The notes: generated by a model from the sequence alone, not told the origin. DNA of 64,000 nucleotides from Notospermus geniculatus (GCA_002633025.1 NMRB01002126.1:45037-109036); one strand, 5' to 3'; positions 23,110 through 34,173 are shown, counted from the first letter of the stretch. Numbers and translations are program-made.

Positions 23110-23345
23110 AGTGATAATAAGCAAAAAGTCAATCTCCAGAATTCACGAATTTTCGACCCCAACCGGGGTCTTTTTCAAGTGGAACTTTACAATCTGAAAC
23201 TCTAGAAAAGGCTTCCCCGAATCGGACACTAACGCCGTCTATTAGTGATGCTTTGAGGACCGCATCAACTGAAGTAGTTTCAGAGCTCGGGTAAGTGGAT
23301 AGCGGTTTGAAACTGCGGCAGGAGTTTAACTCCCACCGCCCAAAC
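23110..23345 (-). repeat. Diverged palindrome half plus retroelement-like block
   Basis: 23110-23200 repeats one arm of the 34174-34404 hairpin (ataataagcaaaaagtcaat, ccagaattc, gaccccaaccggggtc, caagtggaactttacaatc). The adjoining stretch to about 23345 matches the reverse complement of 60085-60215 (ccgcagtttcaaaccgcta, ctaatagacggcgttag). A minus-strand open frame spans both, but the 60-kb copy has stops in that frame. It may be a remnant of a retroelement; Penelope-like affinity is a guess. Confidence 0.4.
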
Positions 23346-23759
23346 ATCAAGACAAAACTTACTTGCTTGATGGAAATTTTAAAAAGACGGACATTGGATT
23401 CAATCACACCTGGTTATCATTCCAACTCTGAGGAAGCTAACACCTGTATCATCGTGATGAGTAAACAATCTCTTCTGCTGCTTCGGAAATCTTTGCATCT
23501 TTGGAAAGAACTGCTAAATGGCGAGAACTTACTGGCTGGTTTTGCCTCTAGGCTATCAATCTCATTGTAGTACAATGACCAAAACCTCATCATTGAAAAT
23601 ATGAAAGATTCGTACACAGTTGTAGATCATACATGTATTAATGTCGGTGATGGACTCTGAGTAGCTTTCGGTCAATCCCTCGGCAAGATTGGAAAGAACG
23701 CCAAGTAGGTAATAGACCTGAATGGATCAATGGCAATGAATCTCAACGATGGGGTTGCT

Positions 23760-24105
23760 TATTCTGGCGGAGGGAAACATCCGTGCCTTTTCACACCGAT
23801 TACGTTCCGAGTTCGATCCCTGGTTGGACTCATTCATGGTATGATAAAGAAAGGCGACCTATTTTGACAGCGCAGGCTTCCCCTGGCTTCCGTGCCATTT
23901 TCCAAGATGGCCGCCTGGCGGCCATGTTTGGGGTACATGTAGAATCGGGCCGACATTTGCTGAACACATGGAGGGGACCTACATGTAGATACATAATCAC
24001 ACCAAGTTAGAAAACTTCACTCAAACAGCCATGAAACGTGCCACCAAATGGCACTACGGACGACGGACATTGCACAACTGTAAGAGCTCACCAGGTGAGC
24101 TAAAT
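23760..24105 (+). repeat. Possible tRNA-derived SINE remnant
   Basis: tggcggaggga resembles an A box and gagttcgatcc a B box about 45 bases downstream. The far end has ggacgacggacatt and the palindrome agctcaccaggtgagct, a 3' motif seen in many marine invertebrate repeats. No second copy in this window, so tentative. Confidence 0.3.
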
Positions 24106-24573
24106 CACACGTTTATTTTCGGAGAAGCTTACGACTGGCTGGGATATAAAGAGTAGTACGTCTTCTTGTTTGGTAGGCAATTACGAGCGGCATTGAAGAA
24201 ATGTGAGGCATTCTGTGGAGAATCTTACATGTACGACGACAGGTACGTATGTTTGTTATCACGCCAAGTACTGATTGAAATTCGGATGCGAAAAGCAGGC
24301 GTCAAAGCAATAATCCGATGAAAGACTGTATCAGGACGTGACACAATGAGAGATTGAAACCAGACTTGAGGAAATTAGTTTCGTAGGTAAGAATTGTTCA
24401 TGAGGTGTTACAGTCTTGAGATGAAATACATAGTCTGTTCGAAGTAGGCTGCGTAACCACAGTAGTAACTGCGCAGGTCTTCAGTAGACCTTGTTAATGG
24501 CATGCAGTGCGAAACTAGTGTGGGACGGCGACGGCATGGTGCCGATTTAGTACACATGTAAAGTTAATATATC

Positions 24574-24684
24574 AGGGGCCTGTTTCATAAAGTGACTTTA
24601 AGCTAATGGTACCTTTAACCAAATGGAAAATGCATTGAAGTTAATGGTACCATAAGCCTAAAGTCACTTTATGAAACAGGCCCC
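24574..24684. mobile_element. Family F hairpin copy 1 (111 bp)
   Basis: ggggcctgtttcataaagtg ... cactttatgaaacaggcccc with inner tggtacc / ggtacca pairing. Other copies at 35340, 50139 and 59809. Confidence 0.85.
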
Positions 24685-24855
24685 AGGTCTTTGACGTTTC
24701 TGTCCGTCATTATAAAAATGGTGCCCGTCGTGTCGGGCGGTAGAGCGAAATGTCACCCCGAGAAAGATTTTGCAGATCGGTGCTGTTCGCTTGCTCATTT
24801 CTTTGAAATTGTGAGCTTACATGTAACTTGCGATAAGTTTGGGTCATTGTGTTAA

Positions 24856-25134
24856 AGGACCACTGTATTGCATCTTTCTGTCGACAGCCGGCGCCACCGG
24901 CACCATGCTCCAATACTGTAGTTAAGCCTTTCGCCCCAGTGTCGGAGAATGTATGATTACGGTCTCGATCACCCAGCCGCTGGGATCGAACAAGTTTGTG
25001 TAGCAGTACTACGGAACGAAACGGCTGGCTGCGCGAGACTAGTTGCATGCGGTAGTTTACCAAGTCGTTAATAGAGGTCTCCCCCTTAACGCGGGTACGT
25101 GTAACGCAGGATTGGGAAGCAATACTGTGGTCCT
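24856..25134. mobile_element. TTAA-target MITE, aggaccac type (279 bp)
   Basis: TTAA at 24852-24855 and 25135-25138. TIR aggaccactgtattgc / gcaatactgtggtcct. Closely related in terminal sequence to 40185-40458. The 159-residue minus-strand frame covering it is not a gene. Confidence 0.85.
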
Positions 25135-25191
25135 TTAAGACAAATGTTAACAGTTGACCCATGCTATCGATGAGCACAAAAGCTGACAATA

Positions 25192-25488
25192 TTGACTAGT
25201 GTTTTGGCGATTTTGATTGCAAAACTGCCGTCTCAGTTGAAGCGAGAAACAAAATGGCGGCCGTGGGGCCGCCTCAACGGAAGCATTTTGCGGGAAAATA
25301 TTCCAACCGGAATTTCCGGGAGAACATGCCGAAATGTTGACGGCTCATGTGACTGCTCTCGGCCAATCGTATTCACGGAAACTTACTTGAGGCACGATAT
25401 AGCCAAATGCTGGCGGGGTGGGTATTCGCTACACCAGCAATTGCTTAAGCAAGTAAAGAGACTATACAACTCGGAATCTGTTGTGTAG
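25192..25488 (+). promoter_or_regulatory. Weak CpG-rich promoter-like island
   Basis: Locally CpG-rich with acaaaatggcggccgtgg near 25248 and a ggccaatcg box near 25360. The atggcg opens a short frame reading MAAVGPPQRKHFAGKYSNRN before a stop near 25338. It could be a first exon or promoter of an unseen gene, or chance. Confidence 0.15.
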
Positions 25489-26397
25489 TGTCAGCATTAG
25501 CATGTCCCGTCGCTCCACGAAAAATTACATTTGCTGTCTGGTGAGTTGTCATAGGTCCTACCATTGTCAGTCGCTATACGGTACTAGTAACCGAAAACGC
25601 GCATTATCTTTCATGGGATATAGTATGTCCAATCAGTGAAGATGAACTCTCACACAAATTGTCTGACCTCTGACCAAGCCAGCCATCCTACCGCATCTGC
25701 AAATGTTCATGATGAATATTATTTTGGCAGTCTCGTTTGACTACGGATGACAAACTATGCCGGTATTCATCATCGTGCGGACCATCGCCGCAAGTATTTG
25801 TGGAAGACCGTTTTTATGGAAGGTCTGGCCAAAATTAGGATCTACCCGGTGAACTCTGGCAACGGAATAATTGCCATATTATCGCTATCGCCGTCAGGAT
25901 TTCATCTCCCAGGCACGACTGTTACAGCCACGCATTCTAGCAAATTGCTACATTGTGATACATTCACACTCATTTGCATATCGACGTGATCTAGGTCACG
26001 GCGTCGTGGCTGTGAGAAAACACCGATCGCAATGTTCGAAGTCGGACCCGGCATAAAACAGAGCGATATTAGATGCAAGATGCGCTTACACATACCTTTT
26101 GATACCATTTGTATGATTTCACACAACATTTTAATCATTAACACCATCCACGGCAACACTTTAAGGTGAACTAGACGGGATAGAGTCATCGATCCGGCCG
26201 TACGATCCGTTCCACATTTCATGTGCCGCCATCTTGGCTTGCGCTAATTTATGCAAATTAGTGCAAACAGTGCAATTTGCGACTCGGGCGCCAAGTTTTC
26301 AACACCTTATCTATAGGCCCATCGGCGTTAAAACCACCGCCGTTCACGAAAAATCATGAATGTAGGCTGCTAGATCTGATCATAATGAATCATCTCA
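25489..26397. other. Intergenic DNA, no gene seen
   Basis: Contains a palindromic ctaatttatgcaaattag near 26245 that includes an octamer-like atgcaaat. Nothing else stands out. Confidence 0.35.
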
Positions 26398-26473
26398 AGC
26401 TCTGATAGTACATTTGGTCCGCTAAGACTGTGCTGCCATCTGTTAGCAATATGCGCGGCTGACTGCTCCTATT
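26398..26473. repeat. Family Y repeat fragment
   Basis: tggtccgctaagact.tgctgccatc ... gcggctgactgctcctatt matches 28020-28080, 38448-38500 and 51690-51755. It is interrupted at 26474 by a family E element. Confidence 0.6.
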
Positions 26474-26796
26474 GCCGGGCTTCAAGAAACCTGTGTCTGA
26501 AAAACACGGGTTTTTCAAACACGGCAAGCTCGCCGTGCTTTTCGAAATCCCCGTGTTTTGGTTAGTTCTTTGCACGGCCACAGATGGCGCAGCCATTAAG
26601 TGACGTCGTTTTCGCGCCTCCAACAATGGGTGCCAATACAGAAATGACCGAAGAGTCAGTGCATGCAGCGCAACTGTCGCCGGGCTACTTAACTACAATG
26701 TAGTAGTGTGACCTCTCGCCGGGCTTTTCGTACACACGGGTTTGACACGGGTCTGGAAAAACACGGGTATTTTCAACAGGTGTAACCGTAGCTATT
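26474..26796 (+). mobile_element. Family E element copy (about 320 bp)
   Basis: It runs from gccgggcttcaagaaac to caacaggtgtaaccgtagc. The inside has gatggcgcagccatt, cgttttcgcgcctccaaca and gaccgaagagtcagtgca, all shared with 58152-59361 and 61698-62038. The left terminus appears shortened. Confidence 0.75.
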
Positions 26797-27211
26797 AGCG
26801 AGGTTGCGCACTTTTCCGACTCCGACTCCGACTTCAACTACCAGAGTGAATTGCCGTCCGCTGTAGACATCCTTAATAAAAACAACTTGATAGACGTTTG
26901 CAAATCGTAGAATGCCATAACATTGTGGCAGAATTATTTTGACCTGTAATCGGAAGTGCACATACATGTACATCGTAAATATTATAGTCGTGTTTCAAGT
27001 CGTAACGACTAGGCTCACGACTTCAACGACTTCAATATTCATCATTTATCGGCATTTCCCATTTGTAAGGCACCAAATTTTTCTGCCTTCAATTGATGGT
27101 GTTTGACGAAATGAAAACGTCTATCAAGTCGTTTTTATCAAGGATGTCCACAGCGCACTGCAGTTCATTCTCGTAGTTGAAGTCGGAGTCGGAAAGTTGC
27201 GCAACCTCGCT
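26797..27211. mobile_element. agcgagg-type MITE with ATT target repeat (415 bp)
   Basis: ATT (26794-26796), agcgaggttgcgcacttttc at the left, gaaagttgcgcaacctcgct at the right, ATT (27212-27214). TIR about 75 bases including gactccgacttcaacta. It is inserted at the very end of the family E element. Confidence 0.85.
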
Positions 27212-27214
27212 ATT

Positions 27215-27892
27215 ATCGCTGACGCCGTCAAGATGTCATCTCCCAGGCTGAATGAACACGAGCACCATTTCTCGTAGAACTCTTGACCACGCTACATGAG
27301 CGGTGGTGATATCGACCCTATGAGTGGTTAGTGTATGTGATAACTCCACGAATTGGATGTGCCATCATGGTATTTGCCCGAAGCTCTGTCGTGAGTAGAC
27401 TGCAATACCGAAGAAATGAATGATTGCGAAGGAATCGACGCATATCGCAGTCTGTGGGAAGAGAACCCCGGCTTTGTTAGTATGCAAATCAGGGGTTCTT
27501 CCTCCGACACTAGTTTGTCTGCAATAACGGATAGAGCGAACACTGGGAACGTCTGATGTTTTCAGGACGATGCAAGAAATTCCATGGTATCACTCGACGT
27601 TTGAACGGTGGTGGGCAACTCTTACGACCTGGCTAATTCATAACACCCAAACCGCGATCTAACAAGGAAGGAGTACATGTAATGTATCCATTTCAACAAA
27701 CAACTGATATTTATTAGGAAAGAAGCAGAATTTCCATGGATTAGTGACATTTCTCTACAGATACAGAAACAAGTACAAATTGCTTCACTGGCGCCATGAC
27801 CGATTGCACAATACACACAAACTCCGTGACGTCATCAAACTTAACTTTGTCAAATCGGCGGGATTTTTAAAACATGACGGACGGCGGCCGTC
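27215..27892. other. Intergenic DNA, no feature seen
   Basis: Chance frames only. Confidence 0.35.
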
Positions 27893-28160
27893 ACAGCAAC
27901 GGTAATAGGAGACTGTCAGTCAGTTGACCAATGAGTGTCACTACGGCCCAATTCAATGCCTGGCAGACCCATTCATGGTTGATTCAGCACCAAATAGGAG
28001 GATTTTCTTTTGTATAGGTCCGCCAGAACTTCACTGCCACCTTTAGGCAATGGGCGCCGCTGACTGCTCCTATTTTGATGAAAGCAAGTGTCACACCTGT
28101 GTTTTTTGCACCAATCTCATGCAGAGCGGAACGGCGTCTGACTGCCCATCGATAGAACAG
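27893..28160. repeat. Family Y repeat, separate copy
   Basis: cagttgaccaatgagtgtc, tacggcccaattcaatgc and ctgactgctcctatt align with 38325-38500 (copy A) and 51575-51760 (copy B) but with more divergence. It is a dispersed element older than the A/B duplication. Confidence 0.6.
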
Positions 28161-28493
28161 TCAACTAATTAAGTAAATGAAGGAAAACGTCCACATTTGA
28201 TGGCATATCATATCGACACCTACGTGATACCTGTAAAGTCTGATTACAAACTCAGTATTTGCCAAATGAAACCAAGTTCTTGTGTAACTCAAAGGCGCCA
28301 ACACGAAGAACAAGAGCAAATATCATACACTCCCAAAAGGTTTCATTCCTTTTCGCGATCTAATGATGTTATATCGCCCTCTAGGGATTCGTCTGACCTG
28401 TGACATATCGACGGACAGGGAAGGTGTTGAGACGTTGATTATGTTGCCGGTCTCGGTGCATGGATGACGCTATGCAGCGGTCGATGACACGTA

Positions 28494-28726
28494 TGGACCC
28501 CCTCGTTCAGGGGTCGCCACTAAATTAGTGTCGAAAGAGTGCTGAGTTCTGAGCACTCAATGTTTTTTTTACCGCCGTTTTTATGCCGACGCAAAAAATA
28601 GGTAATGTCGAATTCCTGGCGATTACTTCAGATGTCCTGGGTGAATTACCGGTAGTGTTGAATTCTGACCGTAGAAAAACTTTCTAGGTGTCGAATTGGT
28701 GCCGACCCCTGAAGGGGGGGGGGTCC
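28494..28726. mobile_element. 233-bp inverted-repeat element, ggaccccct type
   Basis: ggaccccctcgttcaggggtcg at the left against cgacccctgaaggg...ggtcc at the right. Inner gtgtcgaa blocks are repeated. The right TIR has an expanded g-run. Confidence 0.6.
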
Positions 28727-28909
28727 AGACAGGCCAATGCCGGTTTATTAAAGCCCACTGGTCGTGTCAGTCAAGTTTTCTGAATAGAGGATCGAACAGT
28801 ACTCACATCGGGAATTAATTGCCTACCAAGTGCATATTCGCACAACTGGCTGTGACTTTGCTGCATTCGAATAGCATTTAGAACATGGCCAACTGCCAAT
28901 CTAGGCTTA

Positions 28910-29042
28910 AGCTACGTTTAGCTGACACGCGGATTGCGGAACGCGGAAGCGGAAAATGCAACGCATTTTCGTATACAACATATCGTTCCGCCAGGGATTC
29001 CGCGTCCCTATACCGCATTCCGGAAGTCTGGTAAACGCAGCT
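28910..29042. mobile_element. Family J MITE copy (133 bp)
   Basis: TTA (28907-28909), agctacgtttagctgacac ... gtctggtaaacgcagct, TTA (29043-29045). Inner blocks gaatgcgg/ccgcattcc pair. Other copies at 47458, 47588 and 57438. Confidence 0.85.
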
Positions 29043-29409
29043 TTAGCTGGGATGTACATGTACTAAAATAGGAATTGTAATTCTGAAATATTTTCTGAAT
29101 TTCGTGGGCCACGAAATTATTCTTTAAGTGTCATTTTTGACTGCCGCGACTTACAGATGTACGTGTATTCCCTTCAACCAGAAAGATGGTTGTTTTTAGC
29201 ATGCAGTGATTCCCCTGTTCACATGAAGGAGCTTTATTATTTGCGTTTTCTTTCAGTGCGGTTTTCACATGCAAATGTATGTTTGCACTGATCTCTACAT
29301 CGAATAACCATCAAATAACCAGTGTCGCGAGGAAAATGAAAATGCACGCTTTTCGTTGGGGCCCACAGTACGAATACAAGTTGCGTAGTTTGGGGAGAAA
29401 AAGACATAA

Positions 29410-29539
29410 GGCTTCCGTTACATAGAAGTATACGGTATACGAAAACGCCGGTTAACAAAGGCTGCCCGAGGATTCACGACCGTGAAGCCGTTGTTAACCG
29501 GCGCTTTCGTATACCGTATACTTCTATGTATCGGAAGCG
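29410..29539. mobile_element. MITE family A copy 3 (130 bp)
   Basis: TAA (29407-29409), ggcttccgttacatagaag ... cttctatgtatcggaagcg, TAA (29540-29542). Confidence 0.85.
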
Positions 29540-29577
29540 TAATCGAGGCGTGGCCCGAGAGAAAGGCGTATAGGGCC

Positions 29578-30030
29578 TACTCTAGATTCGCCGATATAAG
29601 ACACCTGTAATGTTTTTCACCGCCCCCCCCCCCATTTGCCAGTGCCTCCCAACAAAAGATTGACGGAATAAGCCGCGACCTGACAATGGGGGAGGCACTG
29701 ATCAGCATGTCTTTCTGTATTTGAGTGTCCGCCGAACAATAAAGCGGGCATTGTCATACGGGGGGCATTCTCATACATNGTTCTGGATATTTAAGCCCAG
29801 CCCACCTGGCCTACATGCTCTTGAACATTGACCAATGGGTGAGTGTCAACGAGGTCGCCTGCACCAATGGCCATGAAGAGTTCATGTCTAGGGCCTAGGT
29901 GTCGATTTCATATAAAGGACCAATCAGCTCATGGACAGTGCATGGACTGTCCAGTACATGGCTTTACTGGGGTGGTGGTCATGTCCTGATTTTATGAAGC
30001 GGTCTTACTTATATCTGCGAATCTAGAGTA
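29578..30030. mobile_element. TIR element with tactctagattcg ends (about 450 bp)
   Basis: tactctagattcgccgatat at the left and atatctgcgaatctagagta at the right. It includes a degraded family C piece near 29601 and the N at 29779. Confidence 0.55.
29779..29779. other. Single N: probable contig join
   Basis: Isolated N inside a TIR element, next to a stretch of repeated cattctcatac/cattgtcatac. Confidence 0.5.
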
Positions 30031-30145
30031 TGTACATTTACACTGCATGCATGTACTGTTGAACTTCAAAATTCCAGAACGTTACAATAGGTTTTTGAAT
30101 TTCAGCATCATTTCGATGGTAAGAGGAACATTGAAAAGGCTCTAA

Positions 30146-30504
30146 AGGGAGACTCCACTCATTGTAAACTTTTGAATTTTTATCAATCCATGGAGACTAA
30201 TACCATGAACTGTTATGTCACTAGTGTCAATAGGCTCACGACCTTTGTAGTGAATGACCTAATACTGTGACTGCCTAGGCCTATTGGTTGTTCCTTCATA
30301 ATTCCTTCATAAATATGCATTGAGCACATACATGTATGACATCACATGTGCTGTGCAATAGTCCCATTGGGATTCCATTATTGCACTTAAAATGATGAAT
30401 TTGCTGATTTAAAAAAAATTGACATTTTGCAGATATCAATGAATTTGAATGGACTATCGATATTTCAAAAATTCACAGTTTCACACAATGAGTGGAGTCT
30501 CCCT
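30146..30504. mobile_element. TTAA-target MITE, agggagac type, complete copy
   Basis: Left agggagactccactcattgt, right acaatgagtggagtctccct, then TTAA at 30505-30508; the left target has decayed to ctaa. The A/B segmental duplication begins inside it at about 30339, so copy B (43045) holds only its right part. Confidence 0.85.
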
Positions 30505-30618
30505 TTAACTTTCTTCATATACACCGCAATACAATTATCGTTCATGTCAACGGCAACCTCATTCCGCAAGCATCGTTTCGCGCTCTAAGATCACTTAAAT
30601 CATCATTCAGAAAGCTTT

Positions 30619-30830
30619 AAGATGGCGAAATTACGATTTTGTACACGTACACCCACTTCAGACAAATAGGGTAAGAAGCACTTTTTTGATCCTCATGATA
30701 CCAGTCAAAGGTCCACGGTTACAGAATATTTACCACAGTCATTAGAACAATTTACGAATCCCAGAAATTTTGCGCAGAATTCTACGGACGCGTCGTCATT
30801 CTGACGAAATATGGAAAATATGAGATTCCC
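30619..30830 (+). pseudogene. Broken copy of the 43330 open frame
   Basis: The atggcgaaattacgatt start is conserved with copy B. A c-to-t change makes the codon after PTSDK a stop here (gacaaatag, against gacaaacag in B). The remainder is alignable to B. Confidence 0.3.
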
Positions 30831-30883
30831 AGGTAATTGATTCAAGTGTCTGACAACGCTTATTAGCGTAAAATGAATTTTAT

Positions 30884-31324
30884 AGTGCGGCATGCTTTGT
30901 ATTCCCGTAGGATTTTTTGGTAAAATAGATTTTTTACTGTTTTGGCTTCAATAAGGACCAGTCTGTCAGAAAATAACGGGGTGCAAATTTTTAGACCCCT
31001 CCTTCACTTTCTGGGGGCCACTTCATTCTTGGCCTCTAAAAGCTATTTTTGCACCTATTTCTGTTTAAAAGTGCTATAAACCATCTCAAAATATTTAAAA
31101 CCTACAAAACGACTCTAGTATTATAAAAATCGGTTTTTAAGTGGCTGACATACTGTTCTGGGGGTGCTAAAATGGGTGACCCCCAAAAAGAGGGTGGGGG
31201 TCTGAAAAATTTGAACCCCATCAATTTCTGATTATTTGGACCCTAAAGAACCCAGAACTGCAAAAAAATCAATTTTAGCACAAAAATCCTACGGGAGCTG
31301 TTTTTTGACACACCATACCGCACT
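30884..31324. mobile_element. 441-bp TIR element, agtgcgg type, copy A
   Basis: agtgcgg.atgc ... cccgtaggatttttt at the left pairs with aaaaatcctacggga ... accgcact at the right. The interior has a conserved cccccaaaaagagggtg stretch. The same 441-bp element sits at 43928-44368 in copy B, so it predates the duplication. Confidence 0.7.
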
Positions 31325-31538
31325 ATTATTTTGTACTTACATGGCTTAGTGACTTTTGTATTTTGACTTACCTGCAAAAGAGAGAATGAAACGAAAATAG
31401 TTGATAAAATCAATGTAGCAGAAAATGAGAGAAAACTACATACATGTAACATGGGCAGAGTGAAGGGGAAACACCGTGGCTGGGGAGAGTCATGATATTC
31501 GAGCTCCAGTACAATTTATATTCAGAGAAAAGAGGCAA

Positions 31539-32096
31539 AATCTACGAAAGCCCAGAAGGCTCATTCAATTTTCAATCTTCAAGGTTGAACTAAGTCCGTT
31601 TTCAATCTTCAATCTTCAAGCTTGAACCAAAACATTAATCTTCAAGGTTGAACTAACTACGTCTTCAATCTTCAAAGTTTGAAGCACCCGACTTCAATAT
31701 TGAAGCCAAACAAATTATTCCAGTATGAGTTATTTTGGCCTTCATCTTCAGTCACTGTGCTTGATATGCTTAATATCGTCCATTTCTAATCATCTCCGCG
31801 TATTCTTTATTCCTTTACTATTAATTACTTCCACTCCTGCCCAATATTCAAACTTGAACTTTCCAACTTCAAGTTTGAATCCGGAATTCAATCTTCAAGC
31901 TTGAACCTTCCGACTTCAAGCTTGAACCACGAAGATTTCAATCTTCAAGCTTGAACCCTGGCCTGACTTCAATCTTCAAGCTTGAAATCGGACTTCAATC
32001 TTCAAGCTTAAAATCGGGCTTCAATCTTCAAGCTTGAAGATTGAAGTTCTGGTTCAAGCTTGAAGATTGAATGAGCCTTCAGGGCTTTCGTAAAAA
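31539..32096. repeat. ttcaatcttcaagcttgaa array bounded by inverted ends, copy A
   Basis: Many irregular repeats of cttcaatcttcaagcttgaa, a motif that is itself nearly palindromic, lie between tacgaaagcccagaaggct and agccttcagggctttcgta. This looks like a foldback element whose arms expanded by short tandem duplication. Confidence 0.7.
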
Positions 32097-32510
32097 TCTC
32101 ACGTACTGTAGGCTACACACGTCCAGTGGGAGTAGCGATGTCATGTTTACACGGATGATCCAATGTCATCTTTTCCCATGATACTTTCCTTTAAAACGAA
32201 CGACATTCTCCGTTGCTGTTTTAAGCCTCGAGATACCAGAGTGGTATTTATTTTTTGAATACTCAATTTCAATATTTCAATATTTCAACATTTTCAAACA
32301 ATGAATAATTCGGGTCATTTTCCACGACATTTTGGTGGGAGAGTTATCTCCAGTACTCAACAGTTTGAAACGATACGCATATTTAATCCCGTTGCACTTT
32401 CTTATGCGGATGTCAGGTCACACTGCGATTGCCTGCGCTACGACGGAACAGTCGGCATCAGGTGCCGCAATCATCTGGAAAAAATATAGGCCTATCGGCT
32501 GCCATATTAG

Positions 32511-32765
32511 GAACAGATAGCCGAGAGGTTATCATGTCCACTCAGCAAGCGGCAGGTCCAGGTGTGAGTTCGAATCAAGCCCGGGTCGTAGGACGTCCGT
32601 TGCATGGGACAGTAACCCGTTTTGCCTTGCACCCTGCTTCTTTGCAAGGGCAAGTAAAGACCCCATCTAAGTGAGGAACATGAGTAGCTAGAGATGGCCT
32701 CTTTCGTACTAGGGCCAATAATGCTATGGCTTCGGTCCTGACGGAAAAATCAAATACAAATACGG
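32511..32765 (+). mobile_element. tRNA-derived SINE
   Basis: A-box-like tagccgagaggt (about 32518) and B-box-like gagttcgaatc (32566-32576) with tRNA-like spacing. A tRNA-unrelated body follows (tgcatgggacagtaa, tttgcaagggcaagtaaa, gtgaggaacatgagtagct) with an aaatacaaatac tail. In copy B the corresponding 49030-49215 lacks the tRNA head. RNA polymerase III promoter function is inferred from the boxes. Confidence 0.65.
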
Positions 32766-32832
32766 TACTGACAAGCCTGCTGGCCTGGATGGGTCACGTG
32801 GTCGTGGGGTGGATCGTGGGTTGATGAAGGTA

Positions 32833-33003
32833 CAGGTGTAAAGGTTTTTATTGTCCCCCTGTAAAAAGTGTCCACTTCTATTGTTGAATGACGGAATAAG
32901 CGGCATGCGTATACAAACCAATTGTCAGAGATTAGAACGTAACAATAAGATCTTTTGTTCCTGGGACAGTTTTTCCTGAGGACATTCTTTCCCGTTACAC
33001 CTG
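32833..33003. mobile_element. Family C MITE, diverged copy
   Basis: caggtgtaaaggtttttat at the left and cccgttacacctg at the right; inner gaatgacggaataagcggc is shared with 18259-18432. Present only in copy A. Confidence 0.55.
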
Positions 33004-33257
33004 TATAAGAAGTTAATATTATGGACGCGAGGAGGGGAGCTCTCAACAAATGGATACTAAGAGTTCAATCCATACGTTCCTCATACACCATGCCATGACA
33101 GGGATCTGCCGCTTATTGCACAACAAACACTCCACTCAACAGCCTCATAATCCCTAGATGACCCAGATTCATGGTACCGGTACCGGTAGGCTAACACGAG
33201 GCGGAACTGTATCTGCTAATGAAGGTCACTGGCTGTCTCATACTGCAGCTGAATCGG

Positions 33258-33668
33258 TTAATGTCGTCCTGGGTACACCTCATTAATACCCTGGGTATTC
33301 TGGGTAATCCTTTTTGTTACCCAGGATGATGCTGGGTATAAATAAGGTACCTTAACATTGCCCAGTTCGAAACCCGCGCCATTTTCCACTTGTGCTCGAG
33401 TACCGCACTGTCTTATTCTAGCCCACCACGAATTTATACACGTGCATTTTGACGTGGTGATTGTCAGCAGCTGTCAGAATGGCAACTCGCGTTTAATGAC
33501 CGCGATTTACAGTCGTATTTGCAATCTATTCCATCATATGGCGCGGATTTTAAAACTGGGTAATGTTAAGGTACCTTATTTGTACCCAGGACGATCCTGG
33601 GTAACAAAAATGATTACCCCGGATTACCCTGCATGGGTAATAATGAGGTGTACCCAGGACGACATTAA
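33258..33668. mobile_element. Foldback element, ttaatgtcgtcctgggta type (411 bp)
   Basis: ttaatgtcgtcctgggta and its complement tacccaggacgacattaa. The arms continue with cacctcatta, ccctgggta, aggtaccttaacatt. Related to the core of the 36.6-38.1-kb palindrome. Absent from copy B. The 123-residue frame from 33358 is inside it and not a gene. Confidence 0.75.
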
Positions 33669-34173
33669 CCGTCTCAGCCATACTGCATGTAGAGCTAAGA
33701 TTTTTTACTTTGTTTACTTACGGTACTAAACGAACTTTATTCCAACCGAGAAGAGAACTCGGTCAACATATCACTTTACTAAAATGATAGGCCACCAAAG
33801 AGTGCAATTTTACGGTCTTTTAAAGGCACTATCGTCCGCCAAACGTACAAACCTTATCTATCATTGGCCGATCTTGGCCCAGGCTAGTACACAGACATGT
33901 ACGGTGATGCATGGCAAACCATGACCAACGGATCTTCATGAAACCGCCAACAGAAACTGACAAAACCGTTTTTATTAAACTCACACTTAACTTACGCAGC
34001 TCATTTTCTGCTGGACACTAGAAAATGACCCACACAAACTATAACATCAAAACGGATACAAATGGTGACTTATTACAGGCGTAATTCTTGCCGGCGGAAA
34101 AATCAAGGACGAAAATAATGGCTCATTATGGTGACCACGTGACCCAATAACCTTTAGTCAGGAAGTACAGTTA
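33669..34173. other. Copy A-specific DNA, no feature seen
   Basis: Part of the 1.39-kb block missing from copy B. It has one ttttaaaggcactatcgtcc stretch that resembles a TTAA-type terminus but has no partner. Confidence 0.35.

Noticed and set aside
23765-23840. Functional tRNA gene
   Set aside because: A- and B-box-like motifs are present, but the T-stem does not pair and no acceptor stem can be drawn.
24710-25189. 159-residue minus-strand frame
   Set aside because: Most of it is the TTAA-target MITE at 24856-25134.
31539-32096. CRISPR-like regular repeats
   Set aside because: Spacing is irregular, there are no unique equal-length spacers, and the context is an animal genome.
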